A DNA stretch of 64,000 bases from Pseudomonas sp. HS6 (lineage in GTDB: Bacteria > Pseudomonadota > Gammaproteobacteria > Pseudomonadales > Pseudomonadaceae). This document shows, one piece after another, positions 31,025-40,440 of the stretch. Under the pieces are notes generated by a model. That model did no database searches. It saw only the letters and a list, made by a program, of their open reading frames with translations, and was not told where the DNA came from. Position 1 is the first letter of the stretch. The number at the start of each line of letters is the position of its first letter. The DNA lies in the NCBI RefSeq assembly GCF_023375815.1, contig NZ_CP067412.1:4960001-5024000 (forward strand), given 5' to 3'. The position numbers and the translations under genes are program-made.

Positions 31025-32296
31025 TCAGACCGTCGCCTGGCCGCGCAACTGGCCATCACCGACCACGATGTACTTCTCGCAGGTCAGTCCTTCAAGGCCC
31101 ACCGGGCCACGGGCGTGCAGCTTATCAGTAGAAATGCCGATCTCGGCACCCAATCCGTATTCGAATCCATCGGCGAAGCAGGTCGGGGTGTTGATCATCA
31201 CCGACGCCGAGTCGACCTGAGCCACGAACTGGCGGGTGTCGGCGAGGTTTTCGCTGACGATCGAATCGGTGTGATGGGAGCCGTAGTGGTTGATATGTTC
31301 GATGGCCTGGTCCAGTCCGTCGACCACGCGGATCGACAGAATCGGCGCCAGATACTCGGTGCTCCAGTCTTCTTCGCTGGCCGGCACGGCCTCGATGATC
31401 GCCCGGGTGCGCTCGCAACCACGCAGCTCGACACCTTTTTCGCGGAACTGGGCAGCCATCGACGGCAGGAAATCCTTCGCAACATTTTGATCGACCAGCA
31501 GGGTCTCCATCGCACCGCAGATGCCATAGCGATAGGTCTTGGCATTGAAGGCGATGCGCTGGGCTTTCGGCAGGTCGGCGTGTTCGCTGACATAGACGTG
31601 GCAGATGCCGTCCAGGTGCTTGATCACCGGCACCCGCGCGTCACGGCTGATGCGCTCGATCAGGCCACGGCCACCACGCGGCACGATCACGTCGACATAC
31701 TCGGGCATGGTGATCAGGGCGCCAACGGCGGCACGGTCGGTGGTTTCCACCACTTGCACCACGGCGGCCGGCAGCTCGGCTTCGGCCAGACCACGCTGGA
31801 TGCAGGCGGCAATCGCACGATTGGAATGAATCGCCTCGGAACCGCCACGCAGGATGGTCGCGTTACCGGACTTCAGGCACAGGCTCGCGGCATCGATGGT
31901 CACGTTCGGACGGGACTCGTAGATGATCCCGATCACGCCCAGCGGCACGCGCATCTTGCCGACCTGAATGCCCGACGGACGGAAGCTCATGTCGCGGATC
32001 GCACCGACCGGGTCCGGCAAGGCCGCCACCTGACGCAGACCGACGATCATCCCGTCGATACGCGCCGGGGTCAGTTCCAGACGTTCCAGCAGCGCAGGTT
32101 CCAGACCGTTGGCGCGACCGGCGGCCAGATCCTGTTCATTGGCTGCCGCAAGCTCCGCGCGGGCGGCGTCCAGAGCATTGGCGGCAGCCAGCAGGGCGCG
32201 GTTTTTCTGCGCGGTGCTGGCACGGCCGATGACCCGGGAAGCTTCGCGGGCGGCGCGACCCAATCGGGTCATGTAGTCAAGAACGGACTCAGTCAT
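31025..32296 (-). CDS. proA: Gamma-glutamyl phosphate reductase
   Basis: 423 residues; second step of proline synthesis, NADPH reduction of glutamyl-5-phosphate. Aldehyde-dehydrogenase fold with catalytic Cys in [25 protein letters not shown] and NCFADGF-like [22 protein letters not shown] 32296 ([13 protein letters not shown]). Divergent from the 3-methyladenine glycosylase gene, with about 175 bp between them. Confidence 0.96.
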   Translation of the reverse strand: MTESVLDYMTRLGRAAREASRVIGRASTAQKNRALLAAANALDAARAELAAANEQDLAAGRANGLEPALLERLELTPARIDGMIVGLRQVAALPDPVGAIRDMSFRPSGIQVGKMRVPLGVIGIIYESRPNVTIDAASLCLKSGNATILRGGSEAIHSNRAIAACIQRGLAEAELPAAVVQVVETTDRAAVGALITMPEYVDVIVPRGGRGLIERISRDARVPVIKHLDGICHVYVSEHADLPKAQRIAFNAKTYRYGICGAMETLLVDQNVAKDFLPSMAAQFREKGVELRGCERTRAIIEAVPASEEDWSTEYLAPILSIRVVDGLDQAIEHINHYGSHHTDSIVSENLADTRQFVAQVDSASVMINTPTCFADGFEYGLGAEIGISTDKLHARGPVGLEGLTCEKYIVVGDGQLRGQATV

Positions 32297-32473
32297 GGTC
32301 TGCTGGGGTCTTGGCAAAGAGGAAAGCGGCAGATTATAGCTGTCGCGTCCCGGGACTAACAGCGGTGACGGGCGGATGGTCGAAATGGACGGCGATTTGC
32401 CGATGTTCAGCCGTAATTAAGGCTCGGATTGTTATCATCACGACCTCTTTCGCTTGGATAAACACCGTTTGCC

Positions 32474-33169
32474 ATGTCCAATCTGACCGTTCGTGCCCAC
32501 GCCGAGCGCCTGCCGATGGGCCTTCCGGACGCTTTTTTCGACCGTGACGCCCAGACGCTTGCCCGGGATCTGCTTGGCAAAGTCATCCGACACCGGGTCG
32601 GCGATCTGTGGCTGAGCGCCCGGATCATTGAAACCGAAGCGTATTACTGCGAAGAAAAAGGCAGCCACGCCTCCCTCGGCTATACGGAAAAGCGTAAGGC
32701 TTTGTTTCTGGAAGGCGGCCACATCTATATGTACTACGCCCGTGGCGGCGATTCACTGAACTTCAGCGCCCAAGGCCCTGGCAATGCGGTGCTGATCAAA
32801 TCGGCCTATCCATGGGTCGATGAAATCAGCGGCCCGGCCAGTCTGGCGCAGATGCTGCTGAACAACCCCGACGCTCAGGGTCGCCCGCGACCATCGCAAA
32901 AGCTCTGCGCCGGGCAGACCCTGCTGTGCAAGGCCATGGGGCTGAAAGTGCCGGTGTGGGATGCCAAGCGTTTCGACCACGAGATACTGCTGGTGGAAGA
33001 CACCGGCCCCGCACCGAGCCACATCATCCAGACCACCCGCCTGGGCATCCCCCATGGGCGTGACGAGCATTTGATGTATCGCTTCGTCGATGCGGCTTAC
33101 GCCCAGTGGTGCACCCGGAACCCGCTGCGCCGGGGCCAGGTCGAAGGACGCGATTACTTTCTACTGTGA
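32474..33169 (+). CDS. mpg: 3-methyladenine DNA glycosylase (AAG/MPG family)
   Basis: 231 residues of the vertebrate-type alkyladenine glycosylase fold. Removes 3-methyladenine and similar alkylated bases. Motifs: ARDLLGKVIRHRV, IIETEAYYCEEKGSHA with catalytic Glu, the intercalating-loop YMYYARGGD, and SLAQMLL. Divergent from proA. The DedA-PAP2 gene follows 55 bp later. Confidence 0.92.
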   Translation: MSNLTVRAHAERLPMGLPDAFFDRDAQTLARDLLGKVIRHRVGDLWLSARIIETEAYYCEEKGSHASLGYTEKRKALFLEGGHIYMYYARGGDSLNFSAQGPGNAVLIKSAYPWVDEISGPASLAQMLLNNPDAQGRPRPSQKLCAGQTLLCKAMGLKVPVWDAKRFDHEILLVEDTGPAPSHIIQTTRLGIPHGRDEHLMYRFVDAAYAQWCTRNPLRRGQVEGRDYFLL

Positions 33170-33223
33170 ATTACCCCTCTGCGGTCCGCCGACCAGGGAC
33201 ATCAATGAAATGGAGTGTGTTGT

Positions 33224-34540
33224 ATGGGCCCATGGCTCGATAGTGTGACCGGGTGGCTGGCCGCCAACCCGCAGTGGTTGGCCGCTGCGGTATTCGTCGT
33301 GGCCTTCGTTGAGTGCCTGGCGATTGCCGGACTGATTGTTCCAGGCACCGTGTTGCTGTTTGCGGTGGCGGTGCTGGCCGGCAGCGGTGCGCTGTCGTTG
33401 AGCGAAACCCTGTTGCTGGGTTTCCTCGGCGGGATCCTCGGCGATGTGATTTCGTATTTCCTCGGCCGCCACTTCCATCAGAACATCCGACGTCTGCCGG
33501 GCCTGCGCCATCATCCGGAATGGATGTCGGGCGCAGAGACCTATTTCCAGCGCTACGGTATCGCCAGCCTGCTGGTCGGACGTTTCATCGGTCCGTTGCG
33601 TCCGATGCTGCCGATGGTCGCCGGGATGTGCGACATGCCCTTCCCGCGTTTCGCGGCCGTCAGTCTGCTGGCAGCAGCGGGCTGGAGCCTCGCGTACCTG
33701 CTGCCGGGCTGGGCCACCGGGGCGGCGATTCGTCTGCCGTTGCCGGAAGGTTTCTGGCTGCAAGCCGGGATCGTCGCCGGCAGCATTGCGGTAATGGTCG
33801 GTCTCAGTGCCAACAGCAGCCTGCGCCGCCATCGCCGGGCAACTGTCTGGATCAGCAGCATGAGCCTGTTGATCCTGATCGGTCTGTTTGTCGGTTACCC
33901 GTATCTCACTGCGCTCGATCAGGGCGTCATGACCCTCGTGCAGGAACACCGCAGTGCCGTGCTCGACGAGGTCGCGGTGGTCTTTACCCTGATTGGCGAG
34001 TTTCGCAACATGCTGGTGTTCAGCGTTTTGCTGACAGGCCTGTTGCTGTTATGCCGTCAGTGGCGACACGCGATCTTCGTGGGTGGCACCCTGCTTGTCA
34101 CTGCCTTGGCCAACACCGGGACCAAATTGTTTTTCGCCCGAGTACGTCCGGAGGTACTGACTGATCCGCTTACCAGTTACAGCATGCCCAGCGGTCACGC
34201 TTCGGGATCGTTCGCACTGTTCCTGACCCTCGCGGTGCTGGCCGGACGCGGGCAACCGCCGCGGCTACGCCTGACCTGGCTGTTGCTCGGCTGCATACCG
34301 GCACTGGCGATTGCCTTGTCACGGGTTTATCTGGGGGCACATTGGCCGACAGATGTGCTGGCCGGTGCAATGCTCGCCGCCTGCGTCTGCGCAGCGAGCC
34401 TGTGGCTGATTCAGCGCAACGCGCCCCTTGATGCGATGCCGCAGAAAGTCTGGTGGCTGGTATTGCCGGCACTGATCGCCCTGTTCGGATTTTTTGTATT
34501 GCGGCATTTGCCACACACTTTGTTGCGATACGCCTACTGA
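33224..34540 (+). CDS. Fused DedA-like / PAP2 phosphatase membrane protein
   Basis: 438 residues with two domains: an N-terminal DedA (VTT/SNARE-associated) part (residues 1-185; GDVISYFLGRHFHQN, LLVGRFIGPLRPMLPMVAGM) and a C-terminal PAP2 phosphatase part (about 200-400) with KLFFARVRPE, PSGHASGSFAL and SRVYLGAHWPTDVLAG, the three phosphatase signatures. The likely substrate is a polyprenyl or lipid phosphate; DedA proteins have been linked to undecaprenyl-phosphate recycling, so a flippase-phosphatase fusion is a plausible reading. RBS GGAG 33211-33214 and ATG 33224. Confidence 0.9.
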   Translation: MGPWLDSVTGWLAANPQWLAAAVFVVAFVECLAIAGLIVPGTVLLFAVAVLAGSGALSLSETLLLGFLGGILGDVISYFLGRHFHQNIRRLPGLRHHPEWMSGAETYFQRYGIASLLVGRFIGPLRPMLPMVAGMCDMPFPRFAAVSLLAAAGWSLAYLLPGWATGAAIRLPLPEGFWLQAGIVAGSIAVMVGLSANSSLRRHRRATVWISSMSLLILIGLFVGYPYLTALDQGVMTLVQEHRSAVLDEVAVVFTLIGEFRNMLVFSVLLTGLLLLCRQWRHAIFVGGTLLVTALANTGTKLFFARVRPEVLTDPLTSYSMPSGHASGSFALFLTLAVLAGRGQPPRLRLTWLLLGCIPALAIALSRVYLGAHWPTDVLAGAMLAACVCAASLWLIQRNAPLDAMPQKVWWLVLPALIALFGFFVLRHLPHTLLRYAY

Positions 34541-34550
34541 CGCTGCATTC

Positions 34551-34585
34551 AACGCTCACCGATGCTGGCGGCGGCGGTGAGCGTT
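34551..34585 (+). terminator. Hairpin after DedA-PAP2 gene
   Basis: AACGCTCACC (34551-34560) pairs perfectly with GGTGAGCGTT (34576-34585). The tail is AACAC, not a U-run, so termination is possible but unproven. It marks the boundary between backbone and the toxin-like island. Confidence 0.55.
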
Positions 34586-34688
34586 AACACACATCCGGCA
34601 AAGTAAAAGCTCATGAACAAGTCCGTGCCCCATGCCACATTTCGGCAGCAGCACCACAAACGGACTTGTGAAAAGAGCAATGACTTTG

Positions 34689-37600
34689 ATGAATCAACCA
34701 AACCATCTTTCCCGGCCTGACCGACCGTCAGCTCCGATCAAAATATCCGACCTGAATATCCAACCGGAGCCGCCCCGCCTGCCCTCGGGCAAAGCACCCG
34801 GGCTTGCAGACGTGGACTTGCTGTTCGGACCTCTGCGCATCGGCGAATTCAGTGTCAGTCGCCAGACGCTTCAAGCCTTGGGTGGCCGAATCAACGGACA
34901 AGCCATATCAACGAACAACACCTACTTTTCCGAACCTGACCAAACGTTCATCGACGCACTGGAGTTCGACACCGTTCAGATGGAACAGCGGATGCGTGCC
35001 GTTCCCTCGCCGGAAAACCAGCAGATCCCGCCCCTGCTCTACGAAATCGTCACCCAACGCTCCCCCGATGCGGCACCGCTGATGCGCGAGATGCCCGCAG
35101 GCGAGTTCGCAGACGCCATGAACAAGATCAACCATTTACTGAACGCCACCCAACGCCTGGACATTCGCAGAGACCCGCTACCTGAGTACTTACCGGACTG
35201 GATCGACAAAACCAAAAGCCGCGGGATGGCCAGTATGGGCGTCGGAATGCAGGCGTACGGGCTCTACAGCGCGTACATCGGCGCCATCGACGCCCTCAAG
35301 AAAGGCGATATGGGTGAAGCGCTTATCAATGTTGGCGGAGGCGTAGCGGAAATCACCTCATTGGGCGTCGAGTACGCGCTGAGCAAGACTGGCGAACAGA
35401 TGATCCGCCAGGGATCCATCGCCTTCGAACAATTCGGCAAGACCTCCATGGGCAGGTGGCTGTGTCGCGGAGCGGGACTGATTGCCAGCGTGCTGACGCT
35501 CCCCTTCGATATTTACACCGCCATCAAATCCTTCAACGATGCCGCCAAGGCTAAGGGCAAGGAGGCACAGGATCTGTATGTCACCGGGGGACTGAGTGTG
35601 TTCAGCGGCGTGTTGTCACTGGCACTCGGCTGCGCAGCATTGATGGGGTTTCAGGCGGCTGGCCCGATAGGCATAGCCGCCGCGGCAATCATGATTGTCG
35701 GGGCAAAAATCTATGGCGCGGTGCGGGCGGTCGATGACATCGACGACTACATCGAGCTGACGGTCAACGAACGCTGGCGCGCCGGCTGGTTCGCGTTCAC
35801 CGGGCAGGATCAGGACAAAGAGCTGATGGATCGCTACCTGATCGCCAAAACCACCGACGATTACGCCAAAGCCCTGAAGACCCGTAGCCTTGGCTGGCTC
35901 GACAATGAATTCAAGGAAACCGTAGACGCCATCGTCAATGGCCGCTTCGAAGTGACGCTGCAGCCCACTCGCCTCTATCGCTTTCAGTGGGATGAGGCCC
36001 GAGGGGAATCACCGTACGTCACCGAGAACAGGCCGGAGATCAGCGACACCGATGATTTTTATGATGCAAGGAATGGCCTGCCGACCTCGGATGCCATTGT
36101 CACCAAGACAAAGAGCGATCCGGCCAAGGGGGTATTCTGGAGCCTCGGAGGAGGCAATGACAGCGTCAAGGGCGTACGCAACAAAGCCAACTTCTTCAGC
36201 TATGGCAGCGGCAGAAAAGTCCTGCACGGCGGCGAGAAGGAGGATTCTTTTCTCTTTCAGTCGGCATCCGAAACACTTTCAATCGACCCTATCAAGGCCG
36301 GCGAGCTGTCGGGAGGGGACGGTATCGATCTGTTATGGCTGCAGGGTACGCACAAGCACCTGGATCACATCCCCGATCCTCCGCGCTATCTCGGTTATGA
36401 CATCGATCTGAAAAACGGCAAGCTGTTGTTGCGCTCCGCGGATCCGAAGAACAAACCGGTGTTGCATTCGACGCTCAACTCCATCGAAAAGGTCGAAACC
36501 CTTGCCGGCGCAGCCAATCGCGTGACCGGCTCCGACCAGGCGGACTTTATTACCGCCAATGGTAATGACCGTGTGAATGCCGGGGCCGGGAATGACCAGA
36601 TTTCAGTTCGCGGACTGCACGGCACTGTCGACGGCGGCAGCGGCAGCGATACCTACTTTCTCGATCCGATGAGTCTCCATGTATCCATCACCGAGGACGG
36701 CAAGGAGCCGAGCAAGGTCTACCTGGGCGTATCGCTCGAAGCCATCCAGCGCTGGTACATCCGCCAAAACGCTCTGGTGATCGAATCACTGCGCGACGAC
36801 GATCCCCGGCCGCGTGAACTGGTACTTGAGGCCGTTTACCAGAGCGTCGAAGGCAAACGCATCCTGCACAACGATAAATGGACGTTCATAACCCAAGACG
36901 GTTTTCACTTGCTGCCAGCGTGGCCTGCCGAAACTCTGGAGCCGGACGACCTGCCTGTCAGCGTCACAATCCTCACCGCAGGCGTACCCAAGGCCTCTCC
37001 GGTGCAGATCAACGATCATCCGCTCGTTGTCTCGGCTCGACCTCACTCGCATTATTTCGTTTCTCGCCAGACGCGACGCGCAGCCCTGATCGCCCCGAGG
37101 GACAGCCTCCCTTCACACAGCACCGTCTACGTCGATTATGACAGTCAGGAAATTGTCGCCGTCAGAGCCACTTATGCCGTGAGCATTACGGAAAAGGAGG
37201 CCTTCACGTTCCTCAATTACGACGATGTCAGTTTCATCATCACCTTCGCTCAGGGCTCCCGACTATCGCTCTATGGCAATGTGATTGAGGGCCAGGGCAG
37301 AAAAAGCGACAGAGGCGCCGGCAACATGGCCGCCGGGTGGGCGATGAACCATCCCTTGACACTGGTGATGCGTGATGGCGTGTCCTACCGTCTGGACTAC
37401 CCCCGGAACTCCTACCTGCAGGATGCAAAAAACCCTGGCTACCGGCTTATCGACAGTCGCGCATCGTTGCGCGAGCGGGCGGGTCGATACCTGTTCGTCA
37501 GCCCCACTGTCGCCAAACGCACACTGAAGAACACGCCGCAACGAGTCGACTTTCTGGCAACCGAGCACAACGCGTCCTATTGGCTGGAAGGAAGATCGGC

Positions 37601-38117
37601 GAGCTATGAGCTTTTTCCCGCCAGCAACCTCTCCATCCGACTGTCCACCGCCGACGCCGACGCCAGAGTTACCGGCTCGTCCACCTGGCGCATTCATACC
37701 CACCTTCTGCTGGAAAAAACCACCCTGCGCGACCTCGCCATCAAGGACGACCTGCTCAAGATCGGCAGCGTGCATATCCATCTGCCGGACAGCAACGATC
37801 CACAACTGCCACTGGAAACCGTCGAGGTGGTGGTCTCATCGGGGAACCGTTACCGAATCAATGCCCTGTTCGAGGTGATCGGGCTCTGCGCAGTCGATGC
37901 TCGAACCTACTACTCGGTTGCGGCGCTGGTACAGGATGTCAGGGAACACCAGCAGCACGATGCACTTGAAAGCAGTAACTTGCAGGTTCTGAACCTGCGT
38001 TTGCGCGATGCCGCTCCCGGCAGGATTTTCTACGACGTCACCCACAACAGCTGGAGACTCGAAAGCGACCCGGCCCGTTCGATATCGATCGAGCACCTGA
38101 TCATTGTCAAGGAATGA
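34689..38117 (+). CDS. Large toxin-like protein with TcdA/TcdB-pore-like and RTX-like regions
   Basis: 1142 residues, no signal peptide. (1) Pro-rich start with IKISDL; (2) soluble region to about 175; (3) hydrophobic, Gly/Ala-rich helices at about 180-340 (GMASMGVGMQAYGLYSAYIG, LPFDIYTAIKSFNDAAK, GPIGIAAAAIMIVGAKI) in the order seen in the pore-forming domain of clostridial TcdA/TcdB; (4) degenerate calcium-binding RTX-like repeats (GGGNDSVKGV, GGDGIDLL, and a cluster from residue 614: GNDRVNAGAGNDQ, GGSGSDTYFLD); (5) a beta-rich C-terminus. I read it as a membrane-inserting toxin component. ATG 34689 has AAAAGAGC 10 bases upstream; 34680 and 34632 are alternatives. The ADP-ribosyltransferase-like gene follows 4 bp later. 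Confidence 0.75.
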   Translation: MNQPNHLSRPDRPSAPIKISDLNIQPEPPRLPSGKAPGLADVDLLFGPLRIGEFSVSRQTLQALGGRINGQAISTNNTYFSEPDQTFIDALEFDTVQMEQRMRAVPSPENQQIPPLLYEIVTQRSPDAAPLMREMPAGEFADAMNKINHLLNATQRLDIRRDPLPEYLPDWIDKTKSRGMASMGVGMQAYGLYSAYIGAIDALKKGDMGEALINVGGGVAEITSLGVEYALSKTGEQMIRQGSIAFEQFGKTSMGRWLCRGAGLIASVLTLPFDIYTAIKSFNDAAKAKGKEAQDLYVTGGLSVFSGVLSLALGCAALMGFQAAGPIGIAAAAIMIVGAKIYGAVRAVDDIDDYIELTVNERWRAGWFAFTGQDQDKELMDRYLIAKTTDDYAKALKTRSLGWLDNEFKETVDAIVNGRFEVTLQPTRLYRFQWDEARGESPYVTENRPEISDTDDFYDARNGLPTSDAIVTKTKSDPAKGVFWSLGGGNDSVKGVRNKANFFSYGSGRKVLHGGEKEDSFLFQSASETLSIDPIKAGELSGGDGIDLLWLQGTHKHLDHIPDPPRYLGYDIDLKNGKLLLRSADPKNKPVLHSTLNSIEKVETLAGAANRVTGSDQADFITANGNDRVNAGAGNDQISVRGLHGTVDGGSGSDTYFLDPMSLHVSITEDGKEPSKVYLGVSLEAIQRWYIRQNALVIESLRDDDPRPRELVLEAVYQSVEGKRILHNDKWTFITQDGFHLLPAWPAETLEPDDLPVSVTILTAGVPKASPVQINDHPLVVSARPHSHYFVSRQTRRAALIAPRDSLPSHSTVYVDYDSQEIVAVRATYAVSITEKEAFTFLNYDDVSFIITFAQGSRLSLYGNVIEGQGRKSDRGAGNMAAGWAMNHPLTLVMRDGVSYRLDYPRNSYLQDAKNPGYRLIDSRASLRERAGRYLFVSPTVAKRTLKNTPQRVDFLATEHNASYWLEGRSASYELFPASNLSIRLSTADADARVTGSSTWRIHTHLLLEKTTLRDLAIKDDLLKIGSVHIHLPDSNDPQLPLETVEVVVSSGNRYRINALFEVIGLCAVDARTYYSVAALVQDVREHQQHDALESSNLQVLNLRLRDAAPGRIFYDVTHNSWRLESDPARSISIEHLIIVKE

Positions 38118-38121
38118 CACC

Positions 38122-39843
38122 ATGCGCCCCAAAACACCCTCACCGATAACCCCACCCAGGATCAACCCACCCGCCGATCCTGCAGTTCAACCTCCCCGAC
38201 TACAACCACACGCCCTGATCCCACAGTCACATCTTTCACTTTCCGACCTGTTAAAAGCAGGCAATCGAATCCCGGATCACAACCAGCCAACCGCAGCGAT
38301 ACCCGGCCCCTCGAGAGTCGAGATATCGGATTTGCCAGACCTGCCGCGAGTATCGGCAACCGCGTTGAACAGCTACCTGTTGGGCCCTGGTTTACTGCGC
38401 AACATGCAACCGGCCAACGAGGAAGGCTTGCGTTATGTCGTCGGACGAAAATTCGTCGATGTGAAAGACCACGGCACCGTGTATGTGGAATTCGATCCGA
38501 ATCTGGGCACCTATCGGGCAATGGATCTATACAAAAGACTTGCTCCGGGGCCTGCGCTATACAGAAACACCGGCGAGTTGACCTGGAGCCACGTTCGACA
38601 GACCGGCACAGACAATCCACTTAAACGACCGATTGCAGTTACCCGTGAAGGTGAAACAGCGGTGCCCGCCAGACAGCCGCGAATCACATCGATGCCCGCA
38701 CAGTTGAAAGCCGCCAAGTCCGAACTGCTTGATGCACACTTCGTGCGGCTGTATCCGCAGATGACTCATGGTGAGCGAGTCATGGCGTTGCGCTCGTTCA
38801 ATCTGTCGCCCTTGCAACACGTCCGACTGCGCGACGACTTGATCGCCCATCCGTCAGCGCTTCCGGAATGGGTCAGCCAGCACAAACAGCGCTCCCTGGA
38901 CGCGGACGACCCCGCACGCTTCGACGCACTGCATCAGGAAATAGAACCCCTGCTCCTGCCACTGAGAAACGGCAAGCTGTTGATCAGTCGTCTGGGTGAC
39001 TATGGCGATTTCAGCGAAAGCGTCAGTCGTGAATTCCTCGACGGATTTCTTGCAAAACTGGGGTACATGCGTAACGGCAGCGACTGCCTGTACCGCACAG
39101 ACATCCCGGCCCTGTTCAGGGCTGATGAACGGACACCCTTCGAGCTTTACAACGATGACCGAATGTTGCCGCGGATGAAACATCCCCGTGGAGCAACGAC
39201 CGAGAAACCGATCAGCGCAACCGTCAGCCTCAAACTGGTCCATCAATATGCCGGTCGAGGCACTGATTCACCCGATGCGAGATACCTGCGCTACAACAAC
39301 CAGAAAAACAAACACCCCGGACGCAGGCCCGGTGAATCGGACCTTGAATCAGGCAATTCCGACAACGACTGGTCTGACGTATCCGATGTAGAACTCGATT
39401 CCGAACGCAACTACGAAACCATCCGACATGATCAGCGGATCATATTTATCTACATCATCGACACGCGAAAAATGGAAATCGTCCTGAATGAGGAGAATCA
39501 CCTTCTCAATTCCGGTGCCAGAGACAAGGGTGCGTGGTTTCCTGATGATGAGCTCGAAGCGCTGATTTCAACGTCGAAACGTGGCATCGAATCGGAACGC
39601 CTCTGGCTGCTCGACTCTACCCGGACTCGAGCCGCGAAAGTCGAAGACATCGCTTATGAGGCAGGTTACCAATCACGAATAGACATTGAAGAACGAACCC
39701 ATCAAGGCGCCGACAACCGATACCAATATGACGACCTGATCGACAAGGTTGACCAGGCAGGCAAGCCGATACTGAGACTGGATCAGGGCAAGGAATGGTT
39801 CGCCAACGACATCGTCTGGCCCGAACCACCGACTACGCCTTAA
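38122..39843 (+). CDS. Putative ADP-ribosyltransferase effector (cholera-toxin-like fold)
   Basis: 573 residues. N-terminus Pro/Ser-rich with EISDL, then a module also in the 44.9-kb paralogue (EEGLRYVVGRKFVDVK to GPALYRNTGELTW), a helical linker, and a C-terminal domain whose motif order matches cholera-toxin A1: FRADERTPFELYNDDRMLPR (R333; CT has YRADSRPPDEI..LMPR), ISATVSLKLVHQY (S365-A-T367; CT VSTSISLRSAH), FIYIIDTRKMEIV (CT YIYVIATAPNMFNV), FPDDELEALIS (E477-x-E479; CT PDEQEVSAL). An R-S-E set with ExE predicts arginine-directed ADP-ribosylation. RBS AAGGA 38110-38114. Function is inferred; no immunity-like gene follows. Its stop overlaps the convergent LON-domain gene by 4 bp. Confidence 0.72.
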   Translation: MRPKTPSPITPPRINPPADPAVQPPRLQPHALIPQSHLSLSDLLKAGNRIPDHNQPTAAIPGPSRVEISDLPDLPRVSATALNSYLLGPGLLRNMQPANEEGLRYVVGRKFVDVKDHGTVYVEFDPNLGTYRAMDLYKRLAPGPALYRNTGELTWSHVRQTGTDNPLKRPIAVTREGETAVPARQPRITSMPAQLKAAKSELLDAHFVRLYPQMTHGERVMALRSFNLSPLQHVRLRDDLIAHPSALPEWVSQHKQRSLDADDPARFDALHQEIEPLLLPLRNGKLLISRLGDYGDFSESVSREFLDGFLAKLGYMRNGSDCLYRTDIPALFRADERTPFELYNDDRMLPRMKHPRGATTEKPISATVSLKLVHQYAGRGTDSPDARYLRYNNQKNKHPGRRPGESDLESGNSDNDWSDVSDVELDSERNYETIRHDQRIIFIYIIDTRKMEIVLNEENHLLNSGARDKGAWFPDDELEALISTSKRGIESERLWLLDSTRTRAAKVEDIAYEAGYQSRIDIEERTHQGADNRYQYDDLIDKVDQAGKPILRLDQGKEWFANDIVWPEPPTTP

Positions 39844-40436
39844 GCAAACAACTCGCCCTGCAACTCATCAAGCAGCGCCTGGATCGCATCCAGTCGCTGC
39901 TGCGGATCGTCGAGTTGCAGCAGGTCGATCTTGTCTTCCTCGGCGAACGGCAACAGGTAGGCCAACTGATTGGCCAGCGACTGCTGCCCCGACGCCTCGA
40001 TGCCCATGTTCAGCGCCTCGACCATCGGGTGCTCGGCCAGGGCCTTGAGCAAGGCCACCAGATCAGCATCCTCATCCTGCAACGGCTGTTCAGGTTCATC
40101 GTCCAGCCACTCGACTTCGGCGACGATCAGTTGATCGCGCTGCACGTCGGTGCGCTGCACGATGAACCGGCGCCCGCCCTGCACCCGGATGCCCAGCAGT
40201 CCATTGTCCTGCTGTTGAAAATCGGTGATCCGCGCTTCACAACCGACCATGGCGAAACCCTCGGGGGCGGCGCCCACTTCATGGCCTTCGAGGATGCACA
40301 CCACACCGAAACCGCCGCCCTGCTTCATGCAGCGACCGATCATGTCCAGGTAGCGTGCTTCGAAGATCTGCAGATCCAGGTTGCAGCCGGGAAACAGCAC
40401 CGTGTTCAGCGGAAAAAGCGGCAGACTCATAGACAT
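39840..40436 (-). CDS. LON substrate-binding-domain protein
   Basis: 198 residues of a stand-alone Lon N-terminal-type domain: LPLFPLNTVLFPGCNLDLQIFEARY, GFGVVCILEG, LGIRVQGGRRFIV, and a helical C-terminus. No ATPase or protease part. Such proteins are conserved in proteobacteria with unknown function; substrate recognition is inferred from the fold. Starts ATG 40436 and is probably transcribed with the LrgAB-like pair (gap 4 bp). Confidence 0.9.
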   Translation of the reverse strand: MSMSLPLFPLNTVLFPGCNLDLQIFEARYLDMIGRCMKQGGGFGVVCILEGHEVGAAPEGFAMVGCEARITDFQQQDNGLLGIRVQGGRRFIVQRTDVQRDQLIVAEVEWLDDEPEQPLQDEDADLVALLKALAEHPMVEALNMGIEASGQQSLANQLAYLLPFAEEDKIDLLQLDDPQQRLDAIQALLDELQGELFA

Positions 40437-40440
40437 TTCC

